DNA of 64,000 nucleotides from Pandoraea oxalativorans (GCF_000972785.3 NZ_CP011253.3:2790001-2854000); one strand, 5' to 3'. Positions 26,934-35,680 are shown, counted from the first letter of the stretch. The notes: a model not told the origin generated them from the sequence alone. Made by a program: numbers and translations.

Positions 26934-26936
26934 ACC

Positions 26937-26944
26937 GTTTTTTT
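26937..26944. repeat. Right target duplication of IS copy 2
   Basis: GTTTTTTT directly after the IS right end, the partner of 25622-25629. Confidence 0.92.
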
Positions 26945-27081
26945 GGGACGCACGTGCGCCAGTCAACGAAGCATAGCGGGTTTCGAAAGCACCTGTCCCG
27001 ACGTGGTCTTGTCGGGCGCTGCGGCCCAAAATCCCGATGGTCGCTGACGACCGGCTCGATCCGGTCTCATTAGATCTCTGC

Positions 27082-28527
27082 TCATGTCGCAATCGACGCA
27101 CGCAAACGCAAGCTCAGGGCCAACGCAGTCGCCCTATCCGGGATATTGGTGAAGCCGAGGAGCAAGGCCGATTGCGGCGGCGCGCTGCCGTACCAGTGAC
27201 GCAGTCCATGCACCGCCAGCCCTTGCGCGTGCGCGGCAAGCGAGATGGTTTCATCGTCCTGTCCGGCGAATGCATGACGCAGATACGCCAGCGTCTGAAT
27301 GCCGCCTGCCTGTGGCTGAACATACAGGTCTTCGCCAAAGACGTCGGCCAGCGCCTCGACGAGATGGCTGCGCCGTTCGGCGTACAACGCGCGCATTTTG
27401 CGCAGGTGCCGCGCGAAATGCCCCTGCTCCATGAAGTCCGCGACCGTGGCTTGCACGTGGACCGAGCCCGGTCCGCCCAGTTGATTGGCGGCTTGGGCAA
27501 AGCGCTCGATATGGACCTCGGGCACCACCAGGTAGGCAAGACGAAGTCCGGGGAACAGCACTTTGCTGAACGTGCCGGTGTACAGCACTCGCCCGTCGTG
27601 ATCGAGGCTCTTGAGCGCGGGTAACGGACGCCCGTGATAGCGAAACTCGCTGTCGTAATCGTCTTCCACGATCCACGACTGCTGTTGATTTGCCCATTCG
27701 AGCAGTGCGAGCCGCCGGGGCAAGGACATCGTCGCCCCGGTGGGACTTTGATGCGTCGGGGTCACGACGGCGAAGCGGGCCTTCGGTGCGCGCCGAACGC
27801 CCTCGTCGACATCCAGCCCCTCCTCGTCCACCGGTATCGATGCGAGGCGCATACCGACGCTCGTCAGGAAATCCCGCGCGTAGGGGTAGCCGGGGTCTTC
27901 GAACCAACCCTGCGCGCCGGGTTCGATCAGCGTCCGGCAGACGAGATCGAGGGCAGCACGATAGCCCGCCGTCACGAAGACCTGCTGCGCGGAGCAGGCG
28001 ATGCCGCGAGAGATACCGAGATAGGTGGCGATGGCATGACGCAGCGGCGCGTACCCGGCGGCTTCCGGATAGGCCATCGACGCGAGATCCATGGCCCGCA
28101 GACTTCGCCCGGCCAGACGCACCCACGTCTTTCGGGGGAATGCATCGAGTGCGGGAAGGCCCAGTTGAAACGGACGCGGCGTACCGACGGCGGCGAGTGC
28201 GTCCCTTGGCGGGAGCACCGACACCGCTGGGGGGGCGACTGGCGCGGCGGTCTCGCTACGGTGTTCCAAAAGTGGGGACACGAACGTCCCGGCTGCACCG
28301 CGCGGTGAGAAATAGCCTTCGCTGGTCAGCATCTGATAGGCCAGCTCGACGGTGCCGCGTGCGAGATTGAGTTCGCTGGCGAGGCTACGCACGGACGGCA
28401 CGCGGTCGCCCGGCCGGAGTTTGCCTGAGGCGATGGCGTCGCGATAGCGGCGGTACAGTTGGAGGTAGAGCGGTGCGTCGTCGCCCGGGCCGGGCTTCAG
28501 ATGAGCGCTCAAAAGCGGAAAATCCAT
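27082..28527 (-). CDS. MocR/PdxR-type transcriptional regulator (GntR plus aminotransferase domain)
   Basis: 481 residues from ATG 28527. Residues about 18-85 are a GntR winged helix (PLYLQLYRRYRDAIASGKLR, PSVRSLASELNLARGTVELA). The rest is a class I aminotransferase-like domain with the cofactor motif VLYTGTFSKVLFPGLRLAYL, where the Lys would bind pyridoxal phosphate, and NQQQSWIVEDDYDSEFRYHG. Known MocR proteins sense PLP or an amino compound and usually regulate a divergent gene. Here the divergent neighbour is the AhpD-like gene at 28675, 147 bp away, which is the likely target. Confidence 0.93.
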   Translation of the reverse strand: MDFPLLSAHLKPGPGDDAPLYLQLYRRYRDAIASGKLRPGDRVPSVRSLASELNLARGTVELAYQMLTSEGYFSPRGAAGTFVSPLLEHRSETAAPVAPPAVSVLPPRDALAAVGTPRPFQLGLPALDAFPRKTWVRLAGRSLRAMDLASMAYPEAAGYAPLRHAIATYLGISRGIACSAQQVFVTAGYRAALDLVCRTLIEPGAQGWFEDPGYPYARDFLTSVGMRLASIPVDEEGLDVDEGVRRAPKARFAVVTPTHQSPTGATMSLPRRLALLEWANQQQSWIVEDDYDSEFRYHGRPLPALKSLDHDGRVLYTGTFSKVLFPGLRLAYLVVPEVHIERFAQAANQLGGPGSVHVQATVADFMEQGHFARHLRKMRALYAERRSHLVEALADVFGEDLYVQPQAGGIQTLAYLRHAFAGQDDETISLAAHAQGLAVHGLRHWYGSAPPQSALLLGFTNIPDRATALALSLRLRASIAT

Positions 28528-28674
28528 TCGGGATGTCCTATTGATTCCGGCAATTCTTGCATCTGCCTGCTAGGCCATGATTCTCGTAAATTGGTGACGT
28601 TGCGACAAGCCCCCTGCCGTTCGCATCAAGCATTAGTTAATGCCCCTTGCGCAGTTCATTTCTGGAGAATTTCG

Positions 28675-29106
28675 ATGAGTACGCTTCGCCTGTCTTATTT
28701 CACGCTGTCGAACGACGCCTATCAAGGTTTCGTCGCCACGAAAAAGGCGTTGGAGAAAAGCAGCCTCGGCAAACCGCTGATTGAGCTGGTTTATCTGCGC
28801 GTGTCGCAGATCAATGGATGCGCCTTCTGTCTGGAGATGCACAGCAAGGCGCTGCGTGCCGGTGGCATGGCGGATGCCAAGATCGACAGCGTTGGCGGCT
28901 GGCGGGTGAGTTCGCAGTTCGGCGACCGCGAGCGTGCCGCTCTCGCCTGGGCCGACTCGGTCGGTGCCGTCGATCGTACCAACGCCCCGGACGAAGACTT
29001 CAACCCGCTGCGCGAGCACTTCACCGACGCCGAAATCGCCGACCTGACGTTCGCCATCGCATTGATGAGCGCTTTCAACCGTCTGGCGATCGGGATGCGT
29101 CAGTAA
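28675..29106 (+). CDS. AhpD-like / carboxymuconolactone decarboxylase family protein
   Basis: 143 residues from ATG 28675 (MSTLRLSYFTLSNDAYQGFV), with GGAG eight bases upstream. The redox motif is QINGCAFCLEMHSKAL, a CxxC followed by His as in AhpD peroxidase partners. The C-terminal helix (LTFAIALMSAFNRLAIGMRQ) is typical of the family. Members of this group usually act as alkylhydroperoxidase-type peroxidases. It is divergent from the MocR gene, an arrangement I have seen in other proteobacterial genomes, which suggests MocR controls its expression. Confidence 0.9.
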   Translation: MSTLRLSYFTLSNDAYQGFVATKKALEKSSLGKPLIELVYLRVSQINGCAFCLEMHSKALRAGGMADAKIDSVGGWRVSSQFGDRERAALAWADSVGAVDRTNAPDEDFNPLREHFTDAEIADLTFAIALMSAFNRLAIGMRQ

Positions 29107-29123
29107 GCCTTTCGGACGGAATG

Positions 29124-29151
29124 CCGTGATCGTCGCGTCACACGATCACGG
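29124..29151. terminator. Bidirectional hairpin between convergent genes
   Basis: CCGTGATCGT and ACGATCACGG make a perfect 10-bp stem with an 8-nt loop. It lies between the AhpD-like gene and the convergent LysR gene, and includes the LysR stop codon. There is no T-run on either side. Confidence 0.65.
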
Positions 29152-30114
29152 TGCCTTGTCGACCGTGCGCAACGTAATCCCCGTCCAATGTCCATCCGCC
29201 TGCAATTCGCGGATTAGGTCGGCGATACATTGACGTACGGCGACCGTCGCCGAGCCTACCGGGAGTGAGTTGGACCAGCACACGCTGGCCGGGCGTTGCA
29301 GGTGGGGTGCGACGATGCGGCGCGACGGTGGGCGCAAGGCCGGGTCGCGCGACGCCAATGCAGACACCGGCAGGATCGAGCACGCGTCGCCCGAGCGGGC
29401 AATGTCGATGAGCGTCGGCAGCGAGTCGATATCCGCGACGATGTTCAACTCTGCGTTCGCCTGAGCAAAACTCCGCTCGATCAGCAACCGCAATCCGTTC
29501 GACGCGCTCGGTGCGACGATCGGTACGCTATCGAGCTTCGCCAGTGCGCAAGTCCCGTCCCCATTGTCCTGCGCATCCTCATAGATCGATGGACACACCC
29601 GGTGCCCGCCCAGCACATACAGTTCCTCGTCAAACAACGGCATCACCGAGATGCCTCGCGTTTCCGAGTCGCGAAAGAGCATCGCAAGGTCCAGTCGCCC
29701 GTTGGCAAGCAACTCGCCGATGTACCCGCTCATGCTCTCGAATATCTGCAAACGAATACCCGGATACTGCACCCTCACCCGCGCAAATAACGGCACGGCG
29801 AGAATCGACGCTATCGTCGTCGGGAACCCCACCGCCACCGGCCCCGCCTCGCTGCCGCCGCCCTCGCGCACTTCCTGACGTATCTGCTCCATCTGACGTA
29901 ACACCACACGCGCATGGCGATACAACGCCTTGCCCGCTTCGGTCGGCGTCACGCCCTGCGCACTGCGCACCAGCAGTTGGGTTTGCAGTTCGTCCTCCAG
30001 CCCACGCAGTTGCGCGCTCAGCGACGGCTGCGCGATATGCAACCGCTCCGCCGCCTTCGACAAACTGCCGCTATCGACGATCGCCACGAAATTCCTGAGT
30101 TGTCTCACGTCCAT
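29146..30114 (-). CDS. LysR-family regulator, divergent from the 2-hydroxycarboxylate operon
   Basis: 322 residues from ATG 30114 (MDVRQLRNFVAIVDSGSLSK); the frame is open further upstream but the conserved helix-turn-helix begins here (AAERLHIAQPSLSAQLRGLE). The effector-binding domain follows (GPVAVGFPTTIASILAVPLF, RGISVMPLFDEELYVLGGHR). It resembles the NAC/Cbl-like LysR group. It is transcribed away from the transporter-CoA-transferase-lyase operon starting at 30363, with a 248-bp shared promoter region, so it very probably controls that operon in response to its substrate. Confidence 0.92.
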   Translation of the reverse strand: MDVRQLRNFVAIVDSGSLSKAAERLHIAQPSLSAQLRGLEDELQTQLLVRSAQGVTPTEAGKALYRHARVVLRQMEQIRQEVREGGGSEAGPVAVGFPTTIASILAVPLFARVRVQYPGIRLQIFESMSGYIGELLANGRLDLAMLFRDSETRGISVMPLFDEELYVLGGHRVCPSIYEDAQDNGDGTCALAKLDSVPIVAPSASNGLRLLIERSFAQANAELNIVADIDSLPTLIDIARSGDACSILPVSALASRDPALRPPSRRIVAPHLQRPASVCWSNSLPVGSATVAVRQCIADLIRELQADGHWTGITLRTVDKAP

Positions 30115-30362
30115 AACGGCATCGGCCTCCGACGCAAGTCGGTTGGCAGCAGCGAAAAGCCATAGCGTACCGCTATATGCCCCATCGCGAAACTCAGGTT
30201 TCCGTTGCGAATCAACCCTTCGCCGCTTCATTCCCGTGCAACGAGACGGTTTGGCCATAGCCCTAACCTATACCCACATCCAAAATCGGTATTTCCTTCG
30301 ACGCTGGCTACGCGCCTATAGTCCCGTCAACAAACCTATTCCAAATGCACGGAGACAGCAGG

Positions 30363-31760
30363 ATGCGAGACGGACTCTCGGCCACTGCCGCACGACGAGG
30401 TCAGGGCGGCCACAGCAATCAAAGCGCTAAGACAACGACTCAGGCAGTACAGCACCGCCCCCTGCGCGACTTGTGGTGGCGAATCATGGACATGCGCGTG
30501 GGCATCGTGCCGTTGCCGGTCCATCTGGTACTCATTGCCGCCATCGCGACGACGGTTCTCACGACCGGCAAACTCTCTGCCGAACTCTCGCCGATCATCG
30601 CGCTGCTGGCCGTGTGCAGCTTCACCTGCATGGAAGTCGGTCAGCGAATCCCCATCTTTCGCAGCATCGGTGGCCCGGTGATTCTCGTGACGTTCCTGCC
30701 CTCGTGGCTGGTGTTCGCGAACGTGCTGCCTCCGTCCGTCGTCACACCTATCGTCGCGTTCTGGAAGCAAAGCAACTTCCTGTACCTGTTCATTCCCGGC
30801 ATTATCGTCGGCAGCATTCTGAGCATGGACCGCAAGGTGCTGATCGGCGGCTTCGTGCGCATCTTCGTCCCACTCGCCATCGGCTCGGTGCTGGCAGGCA
30901 TCGTCGGCACGGCCGTCGGCACAATGCTCGGCATGGGCGTGTTCCACACCGTGTTCTTCGTCGTCATTCCGGTCATGTCCGGCGGCCTGGGCGAAGGCGT
31001 GATTCCGCTGACCATCGGCTACTCGGAAGTCATGCATCAGGGCTCGGGCGACCTCCTCGCGCAGGCGCTGCCCGCCGTCATGCTCGGCAACGTCTGCGCC
31101 ATCGTGTTCTCGGGTGTGCTCAACGCGCTCGGCAAGCGTTACCCCTCGTTGACGGGTAACGGGCAGCTCATGCGAACGGGAAGCGACGACATCGGCACGC
31201 ACGACGTTCACGCCGAACCCGCGAAGGCGGTCGATGCAACCGATATTGCAGCGGCGGGCATGATCGCGGTGTGCCTGTACTTCGTCGGCATGCTCGCGCA
31301 GAACACGCTCGGCTTGCCCGGCCCGGTCATGATGCTGGTGCTGGCCGTCGCCGCAAAGATCGGCTTCGTCTTCTCGCCGAAGCTCGAAGCCGGTGCAGGC
31401 GTCGTCTACAAATTTTTCGCGACGGCCGTGACGTACCCGCTGCTGTTCGCCATCGGTGTCGTGATTACGCCGTGGCAGAAGGTCGTTGCGTCGTTCAACG
31501 TGCCGACGCTCGTGACCATCGTCGCGACGGTCCTCACGTTAATGGCCACCGCCTTCATCGTGGCGCGCCGTATGAACATGCATCCCATCGACGCGGCCAT
31601 CGTCGTCGGCACGCACAGCGGGATGGGCGGCACGGGCGACGTCGCCATCCTCACGGCGGCGAACCGCATGCGACTCATGCCGTTCGCGCAAATCGCCACC
31701 CGCATCGGCGGCGCCATCACGATCACGCTGAGCCTTATCGTGCTCGCGAAGATCGTCTGA
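30363..31760 (+). CDS. 2-hydroxycarboxylate transporter (CitS/MaeN family)
   Basis: 465 residues from ATG 30363, with CGGAG eight bases upstream; ATG 30345 is in frame but lacks a site. About 11 hydrophobic segments are visible. Both family signature loops are present: FVVIPVMSGGLGEGVIPLTI in the first half and GTHSGMGGTGDVAILTAANR in the second, each with the GGxG re-entrant motif. Known members carry citrate, malate, lactate or citramalate-type hydroxy acids with Na+ or H+. The next two genes metabolise a CoA ester of a hydroxy acid, so the substrate is probably one they can use. Confidence 0.92.
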   Translation: MRDGLSATAARRGQGGHSNQSAKTTTQAVQHRPLRDLWWRIMDMRVGIVPLPVHLVLIAAIATTVLTTGKLSAELSPIIALLAVCSFTCMEVGQRIPIFRSIGGPVILVTFLPSWLVFANVLPPSVVTPIVAFWKQSNFLYLFIPGIIVGSILSMDRKVLIGGFVRIFVPLAIGSVLAGIVGTAVGTMLGMGVFHTVFFVVIPVMSGGLGEGVIPLTIGYSEVMHQGSGDLLAQALPAVMLGNVCAIVFSGVLNALGKRYPSLTGNGQLMRTGSDDIGTHDVHAEPAKAVDATDIAAAGMIAVCLYFVGMLAQNTLGLPGPVMMLVLAVAAKIGFVFSPKLEAGAGVVYKFFATAVTYPLLFAIGVVITPWQKVVASFNVPTLVTIVATVLTLMATAFIVARRMNMHPIDAAIVVGTHSGMGGTGDVAILTAANRMRLMPFAQIATRIGGAITITLSLIVLAKIV

Positions 31761-31810
31761 CCCGGCCGCCGCTTCGCTCAACTCAACTGGTTTTCTCGGA
31801 GATTTCTGTC

Positions 31811-32998
31811 ATGAGGCCCTTGGACGGCATCAAGGTCATTGCGCTCGAACACGCCATTGCGGCACCGTTCTGCACCCGTCAACTGGCCGATCTCGGCGCG
31901 CGCGTCATCAAGATCGAGCGACCTGGCGCAGGGGACTTCGCCCGTGCTTACGACGCACGCGTGAACGGCATGTCGTCGCACTTCGTGTGGACGAACCGCT
32001 CGAAGGAAAGTCTGACGCTCGACCTGAAGCAGGACGCCGCGCAGTCGGTCCTTCACGACCTGCTCGCCGACGCCGACGTCCTCGTGCAGAACCTCGCCCC
32101 CGGGGCGGCGGACCGCCTGGGCCTGAGCTATGACGCGCTGTCGGTGCGCTATCCCCGCATCATCGTTTGCGGCATTTCCGGTTACGGTCCGGACGGCCCT
32201 TACCGCGACAAGAAAGCTTACGACCTGCTCATCCAGAGCGAATCGGGCTTCCTGTCCGTGACGGGGTCGCCCGAAGCATCGGCCAAGGCCGGCTGCTCGA
32301 TTGCCGACATCGCTGCCGGGATGTACGCCTATACGAACATCCTCAGCGCGCTGATCCAGCGCGGCAAGACCGGCAAAGGCTCACGCATCGACATCTCGAT
32401 GCTCGAATGCATGGTCGAGTGGATGGGCTTCCCGCTGTATTACGCCGTCGACGGCCAGACACCGCCGCCGCGTGCAGGGGCTGCGCACGCAACGATCTTC
32501 CCGTACGGCCCGTTCGAAACCGGTGACGGGAAGACGGTCATGCTGGGCTTGCAGAACGAGCGCGAGTGGAAGATTTTCTGCGACAAGGTCCTCGAACAAC
32601 CCGCACTCGCCGAAGACGCACGCTTTGCCTCCAACCCGAGGCGTCTGGACAATAGCGATGCGCTGCGCGCCATCATCCGCGAGGTCTTCATGAGACGCTC
32701 GGCACCGCAACTGGTGAGTCGGCTCGACGCCGTGGGCATCGCCAACGCCAACCTCAACGAGATGCACGACGTTTGGCAGCACGCTCAACTCGCCGCGCGC
32801 GAGCGGTGGGCGGACGTCGCAACGCCCAACGGCACGATCAAGGCACCGATTCCCCCGGGCATGCCGTCGGCGAGCGCTGCGTTCGCGCCGCGCATGGACC
32901 CGATTCCGGCGCTGGGGCAACACACCGACGCGATCCTCACGGAGCTTGGCCGCACGTCGGCACAGATCGAAGCGCTGCACGCAGCGCAGGCGGTGTAA
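31811..32998 (+). CDS. Class III CoA-transferase (CaiB/BaiF family)
   Basis: 395 residues from ATG 31811 (MRPLDGIKVIALEHAIAAPF), with GGAG nine bases upstream. The family signature is clear: CTRQLADLGARVIKIERPGA, GDFARAYD, NRSKESLTLDLKQ, GISGYGPDGPYRDKKAYDLL. The Asp of the PGAGDFAR segment matches the position of the catalytic aspartate of the family. Such enzymes move CoA from succinyl-CoA or a similar donor to a carboxylic acid. Encoded 50 bp after the transporter and 3 bp before a CitE-like lyase, it would activate the imported hydroxy acid for cleavage. The acid acceptor is inferred. Confidence 0.92.
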   Translation: MRPLDGIKVIALEHAIAAPFCTRQLADLGARVIKIERPGAGDFARAYDARVNGMSSHFVWTNRSKESLTLDLKQDAAQSVLHDLLADADVLVQNLAPGAADRLGLSYDALSVRYPRIIVCGISGYGPDGPYRDKKAYDLLIQSESGFLSVTGSPEASAKAGCSIADIAAGMYAYTNILSALIQRGKTGKGSRIDISMLECMVEWMGFPLYYAVDGQTPPPRAGAAHATIFPYGPFETGDGKTVMLGLQNEREWKIFCDKVLEQPALAEDARFASNPRRLDNSDALRAIIREVFMRRSAPQLVSRLDAVGIANANLNEMHDVWQHAQLAARERWADVATPNGTIKAPIPPGMPSASAAFAPRMDPIPALGQHTDAILTELGRTSAQIEALHAAQAV

Positions 32999-33001
32999 GC
33001 G

Positions 33002-33826
33002 ATGCAAAAACACCCCGCGATTCGTAGCTGGCTTTTCGTGCCGGGCAATCGTCCGGAGCGTTTCGACAAGGCCTGTGCTTCTGGCGCGGACGCCGTCATT
33101 CTCGATCTCGAAGACGCCGTGCCGCCCGCCGACAAACCGACTGCGCGGGAGCAGGTTGTGCAATGGCTGATGACGCTGAGTCCCGCAACGTCAACGCCGG
33201 TGTATGTGCGCATCAACGCTGCCTCGACGCCCTCGTTTGACGAGGATGTCGCAGCGCTCGCTGGCCTGTCGCAACTCGGCGGCCTCGTCGTACCGAAGAC
33301 GGAAGATGCCGCCACCCTCGCCCGCATCGTGCAAGGCGCAGCGCCATCGCTGCGACTCGTGCCACTGATCGAGACGGCGCAGGCGTTTGCCGTGCTGAGT
33401 GAAATCGCCACTGCGCCACGCGTCGACCGGTTGATGTTCGGCACCATCGATTTCCAGTTGGACATCGGCATCGAGGGCGACGCCGACGAACTGCTGTACT
33501 TCCGCTCGCAACTCACGCTAGCGTCGCGTATCGCGGGCATCGCGGCACCGGTCGACGGCGTGACGACGGTGCTCGACGATCCGGCGCTGATCGAAGCCGC
33601 CACTCGCCGCGCCCGCGCGCTCGGGTTCCGGGGGAAGTTGTGCATCCATCCGCGGCAGGTCGCGCCGGTTCACGCCGCATTCGCGTGGCGGGACGATGAA
33701 ATTGCGTGGGCCGAGCGGGTTGTCGCCGCAGCCAATGCCAGCGCAGGTGCCGCCCTCGCACTGGATGGCAAGATGATCGACGCGCCTGTCATCGCAAAGG
33801 CAATCGAGATTCTTGCCAGTCGCTGA
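33002..33826 (+). CDS. HpcH/HpaI-CitE-like lyase (probable citramalyl- or malyl-CoA lyase)
   Basis: 274 residues starting MQKHPAIRSWLFVPGNRPER, typical of the CitE-like family. The conserved DAVILDLEDAVPPADK segment supplies acidic Mg-binding residues, RINAASTP the substrate Arg, and LVVPKTEDAATL, LVPLIETAQAF and FGTIDFQLDIG complete the barrel motifs; KLCIHPRQVAPV closes it. Stand-alone CitE-like enzymes cleave citramalyl-CoA or malyl-CoA to acetyl-CoA plus pyruvate or glyoxylate. It is separated by 3 bp from the CoA-transferase gene, so the two act in sequence. Confidence 0.92.
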   Translation: MQKHPAIRSWLFVPGNRPERFDKACASGADAVILDLEDAVPPADKPTAREQVVQWLMTLSPATSTPVYVRINAASTPSFDEDVAALAGLSQLGGLVVPKTEDAATLARIVQGAAPSLRLVPLIETAQAFAVLSEIATAPRVDRLMFGTIDFQLDIGIEGDADELLYFRSQLTLASRIAGIAAPVDGVTTVLDDPALIEAATRRARALGFRGKLCIHPRQVAPVHAAFAWRDDEIAWAERVVAAANASAGAALALDGKMIDAPVIAKAIEILASR

Positions 33827-33849
33827 ACAAGGCGTGGCTGTCGGCCGCG

Positions 33850-34305
33850 TCAGGGGCGCCTTTTACCAGGAGCGCGCCGGGGCTCAGGCTCGGGTCTGTC
33901 GTCGGCACGACGCACCGACGTCAGCACACGTTGCGACGCGGCCCGGCAGTCTTCCCCTTCCTCGCGATGCTCGATGGCATCGATCAACGCCTTCAGATTG
34001 TGCTTCGATAGCGCCAGATTTCGCTCCAGCGCCTCGATCTCGTCCACCTTGCGGCGCAGCACTTCGAGCAATTTGTCGTGTGGCCAGTCGTTGAGGTTCG
34101 GCGGCAGGATCGCGCGGATCTCTTCCAACGAAAATCCGGCGTTTTGCGCGCGCCGAATCAAATCGAGACGCGTCAGCGCGTCTTCGTCGTACTCGCGATA
34201 GCCGTTGGTCTGTCGCAGCGCATTGGGCAGCAAGCCCTGCGCTTCGTAAAAGCGGATTCGCGACGCCGCCACGCCACTCACCTGCGCCAACGCTCCGATT
34301 TTCAT
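33850..34305 (-). CDS. MerR-family regulator, divergent from the flavin oxidoreductase gene
   Basis: 151 residues from ATG 34305 (MKIGALAQVSGVAASRIRFY), with GGAG seven bases upstream. The MerR domain (residues 1-70) includes NGYREYDEDALTRLDLIRRA and GFSLEEIRAIL, followed by a dimerisation helix (KLLEVLRRKVDEIEALERNL). No CxxC or paired metal-binding Cys near the end apart from a single DCRAAS, so it is probably not a metal or iron-sulfur sensor. It is divergent from the gene at 34389, and the classic MerR promoter at 34323-34353 lies between, so it very likely activates that gene. Confidence 0.92.
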   Translation of the reverse strand: MKIGALAQVSGVAASRIRFYEAQGLLPNALRQTNGYREYDEDALTRLDLIRRAQNAGFSLEEIRAILPPNLNDWPHDKLLEVLRRKVDEIEALERNLALSKHNLKALIDAIEHREEGEDCRAASQRVLTSVRRADDRPEPEPRRAPGKRRP

Positions 34306-34322
34306 TTTTCCGCTCCCAACAC

Positions 34323-34353
34323 TTGACCTTGAAGTGAACTTTAAGGTTATGGT
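34323..34353 (+). promoter_or_regulatory. MerR-type promoter with 19-bp spacer and operator dyad
   Basis: -35 TTGACC (34323-34328) and -10 TATGGT (34348-34353) are separated by 19 bp, the abnormal length characteristic of MerR-activated promoters. The spacer holds the dyad ACCTTGAAGT / ACTTTAAGGT (34327-34347). It drives the flavin oxidoreductase gene. Confidence 0.85.
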
Positions 34354-34388
34354 CATGGCATCGTCAACCGAAGATTCGAGGTATGGCC

Positions 34389-35645
34389 ATGTCTTTCCAG
34401 TCGCTCTTCGCTCCGCTTGCCCTGCCGAATGGCACGTCGATCCCCAATCGCATCGCCAAAGCGGCGATGGAAGAAAACATGGCGGACGCCGATCACGCGC
34501 CGTCCGACGAACTGCTGCGCCTGTACGACGCATGGGGCCGAGGGGGCGCCGGTCTGATCATCACCGGTAACGTCATGATCGACGCGCGAGCGATGACCGG
34601 TCCCGGCGGCGTGGTGCTGGAGGACGACGCGCATCTCGAGCGCTTCCGCCAATGGGCGCTGGCCGCGCGGCAGTATGGCGCGCAGGTCTGGATGCAGCTC
34701 AATCACCCGGGTCGCCAAATGCAGTCCGCGCTGGGTCAGACCACGGTTGCACCGTCGGCGGTGGCCCTCGAACTCGGCAGCTTCTCGAAGCGATTCGCGA
34801 TGCCCCGAGAATTGACGGAGACGGACATTGCGGACGTCATCGCCCGTTTTACCCAGAGTGCGCTGCTCGCCGAACGCAGTGGTTTTACTGGCGTGGAGAT
34901 TCACGCCGCGCATGGGTATCTGCTCAGCCAGTTCCTCTCACCGCTGACGAACAAACGCCAGGATCGCTGGGGTGGGAGTCTGGAGAATCGTGCCCGCTTG
35001 CTGCTGGATATTGTGCTGTCCGTGCGTGCGGCTGTCGCGACCGACTTCGCCGTCGCCGTCAAACTGAATTCGGCCGATTTTCAACGCGGCGGCTTCGGAC
35101 TCGACGACGCGCGACGCGTCATTGAAATGCTCGGCTCGCTGGGCGTGGACCTCGTGGAGCTGTCCGGCGGCAGCTATGAAGCGCCGGCGATGCAGGGCGA
35201 ATCGCGCGATGGACGCACGCTGGCACGTGAGGCCTATTTTCTGGAATTTGCTCGCGAAATGATCGGCGTGGCGACGATGCCGCTGATGGTGACGGGCGGC
35301 ATTCGTCGTCGCACGGTCGCGGACCAGGTGATCGCGAGCGGTGTAGCGATGGTGGGCATGGCGACGGCACTCTCCATCGATCCCGAATTGCCGAATCGCT
35401 GGCGACTGGGTCAGACGTCGGAGCCGCAACTCAACCCGATTCGCTGGAAGAACAAGATGTTGGGGTCGATGGCGAACATGGCCGTCGTCAAGTTTCAGCT
35501 CATGCGCCTGAGTACCGGCCGGGCGACAAACCCGACCGTCTCACCCGTGCGAGCGCTGATCGCCCAGCAACTTGGGGCGGCGTGTCAGACACGCCGATAC
35601 CGTCGATGGATGGCGCGGGACACGACACGTAATTTGGCGCGCTGA
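34389..35645 (+). CDS. NADH:flavin oxidoreductase (old yellow enzyme family)
   Basis: 418 residues from ATG 34389, which has GAGG at a good distance; ATG 34383 is also in frame. The FMN-binding barrel is clear: LFAPLALPNGTSIPNRIAKA, the substrate segment IHAAHGYLLSQFLSPLTNKR, DRWGGSLENRARLLLDIV and TGGIRRRTVADQVIASG. It lacks the iron-sulfur and FAD domains of 2,4-dienoyl-CoA reductase, so it is the short ene-reductase type with an about 60-residue C-terminal extension. Known members reduce activated C=C bonds with NAD(P)H, often in electrophile detoxification, and a MerR activator fits such inducible use. Confidence 0.92.
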   Translation: MSFQSLFAPLALPNGTSIPNRIAKAAMEENMADADHAPSDELLRLYDAWGRGGAGLIITGNVMIDARAMTGPGGVVLEDDAHLERFRQWALAARQYGAQVWMQLNHPGRQMQSALGQTTVAPSAVALELGSFSKRFAMPRELTETDIADVIARFTQSALLAERSGFTGVEIHAAHGYLLSQFLSPLTNKRQDRWGGSLENRARLLLDIVLSVRAAVATDFAVAVKLNSADFQRGGFGLDDARRVIEMLGSLGVDLVELSGGSYEAPAMQGESRDGRTLAREAYFLEFAREMIGVATMPLMVTGGIRRRTVADQVIASGVAMVGMATALSIDPELPNRWRLGQTSEPQLNPIRWKNKMLGSMANMAVVKFQLMRLSTGRATNPTVSPVRALIAQQLGAACQTRRYRRWMARDTTRNLAR

Positions 35646-35680
35646 GCGTCGACTTAGTGTCGGCGTCGCTGCCGAATCGC

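Larger units (their letters stand above)
25630..26936 (+). mobile_element. ISL3-family insertion sequence, copy 2 (1307 bp)
   Basis: Same length, ends and orientation as the element at 13753-15059 and, as far as I can compare by eye, the same sequence. The flanking 8-bp repeats GTTTTTTT differ from those of copy 1, so this is an independent insertion and the pair is not a composite transposon. It separates the minus-strand MocR gene from the serine acetyltransferase gene. Confidence 0.95.

Noticed and set aside
13753..26936. Composite transposon formed by the two IS copies
   Set aside because: Each copy has its own different 8-bp duplication, so they inserted separately; a composite unit would show one duplication shared by the outer ends.
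30363..33826. Itaconate degradation operon
   Set aside because: The CoA-transferase and lyase fit, but the itaconyl-CoA hydratase is missing from the operon, so an already hydroxylated acid is the simpler substrate.
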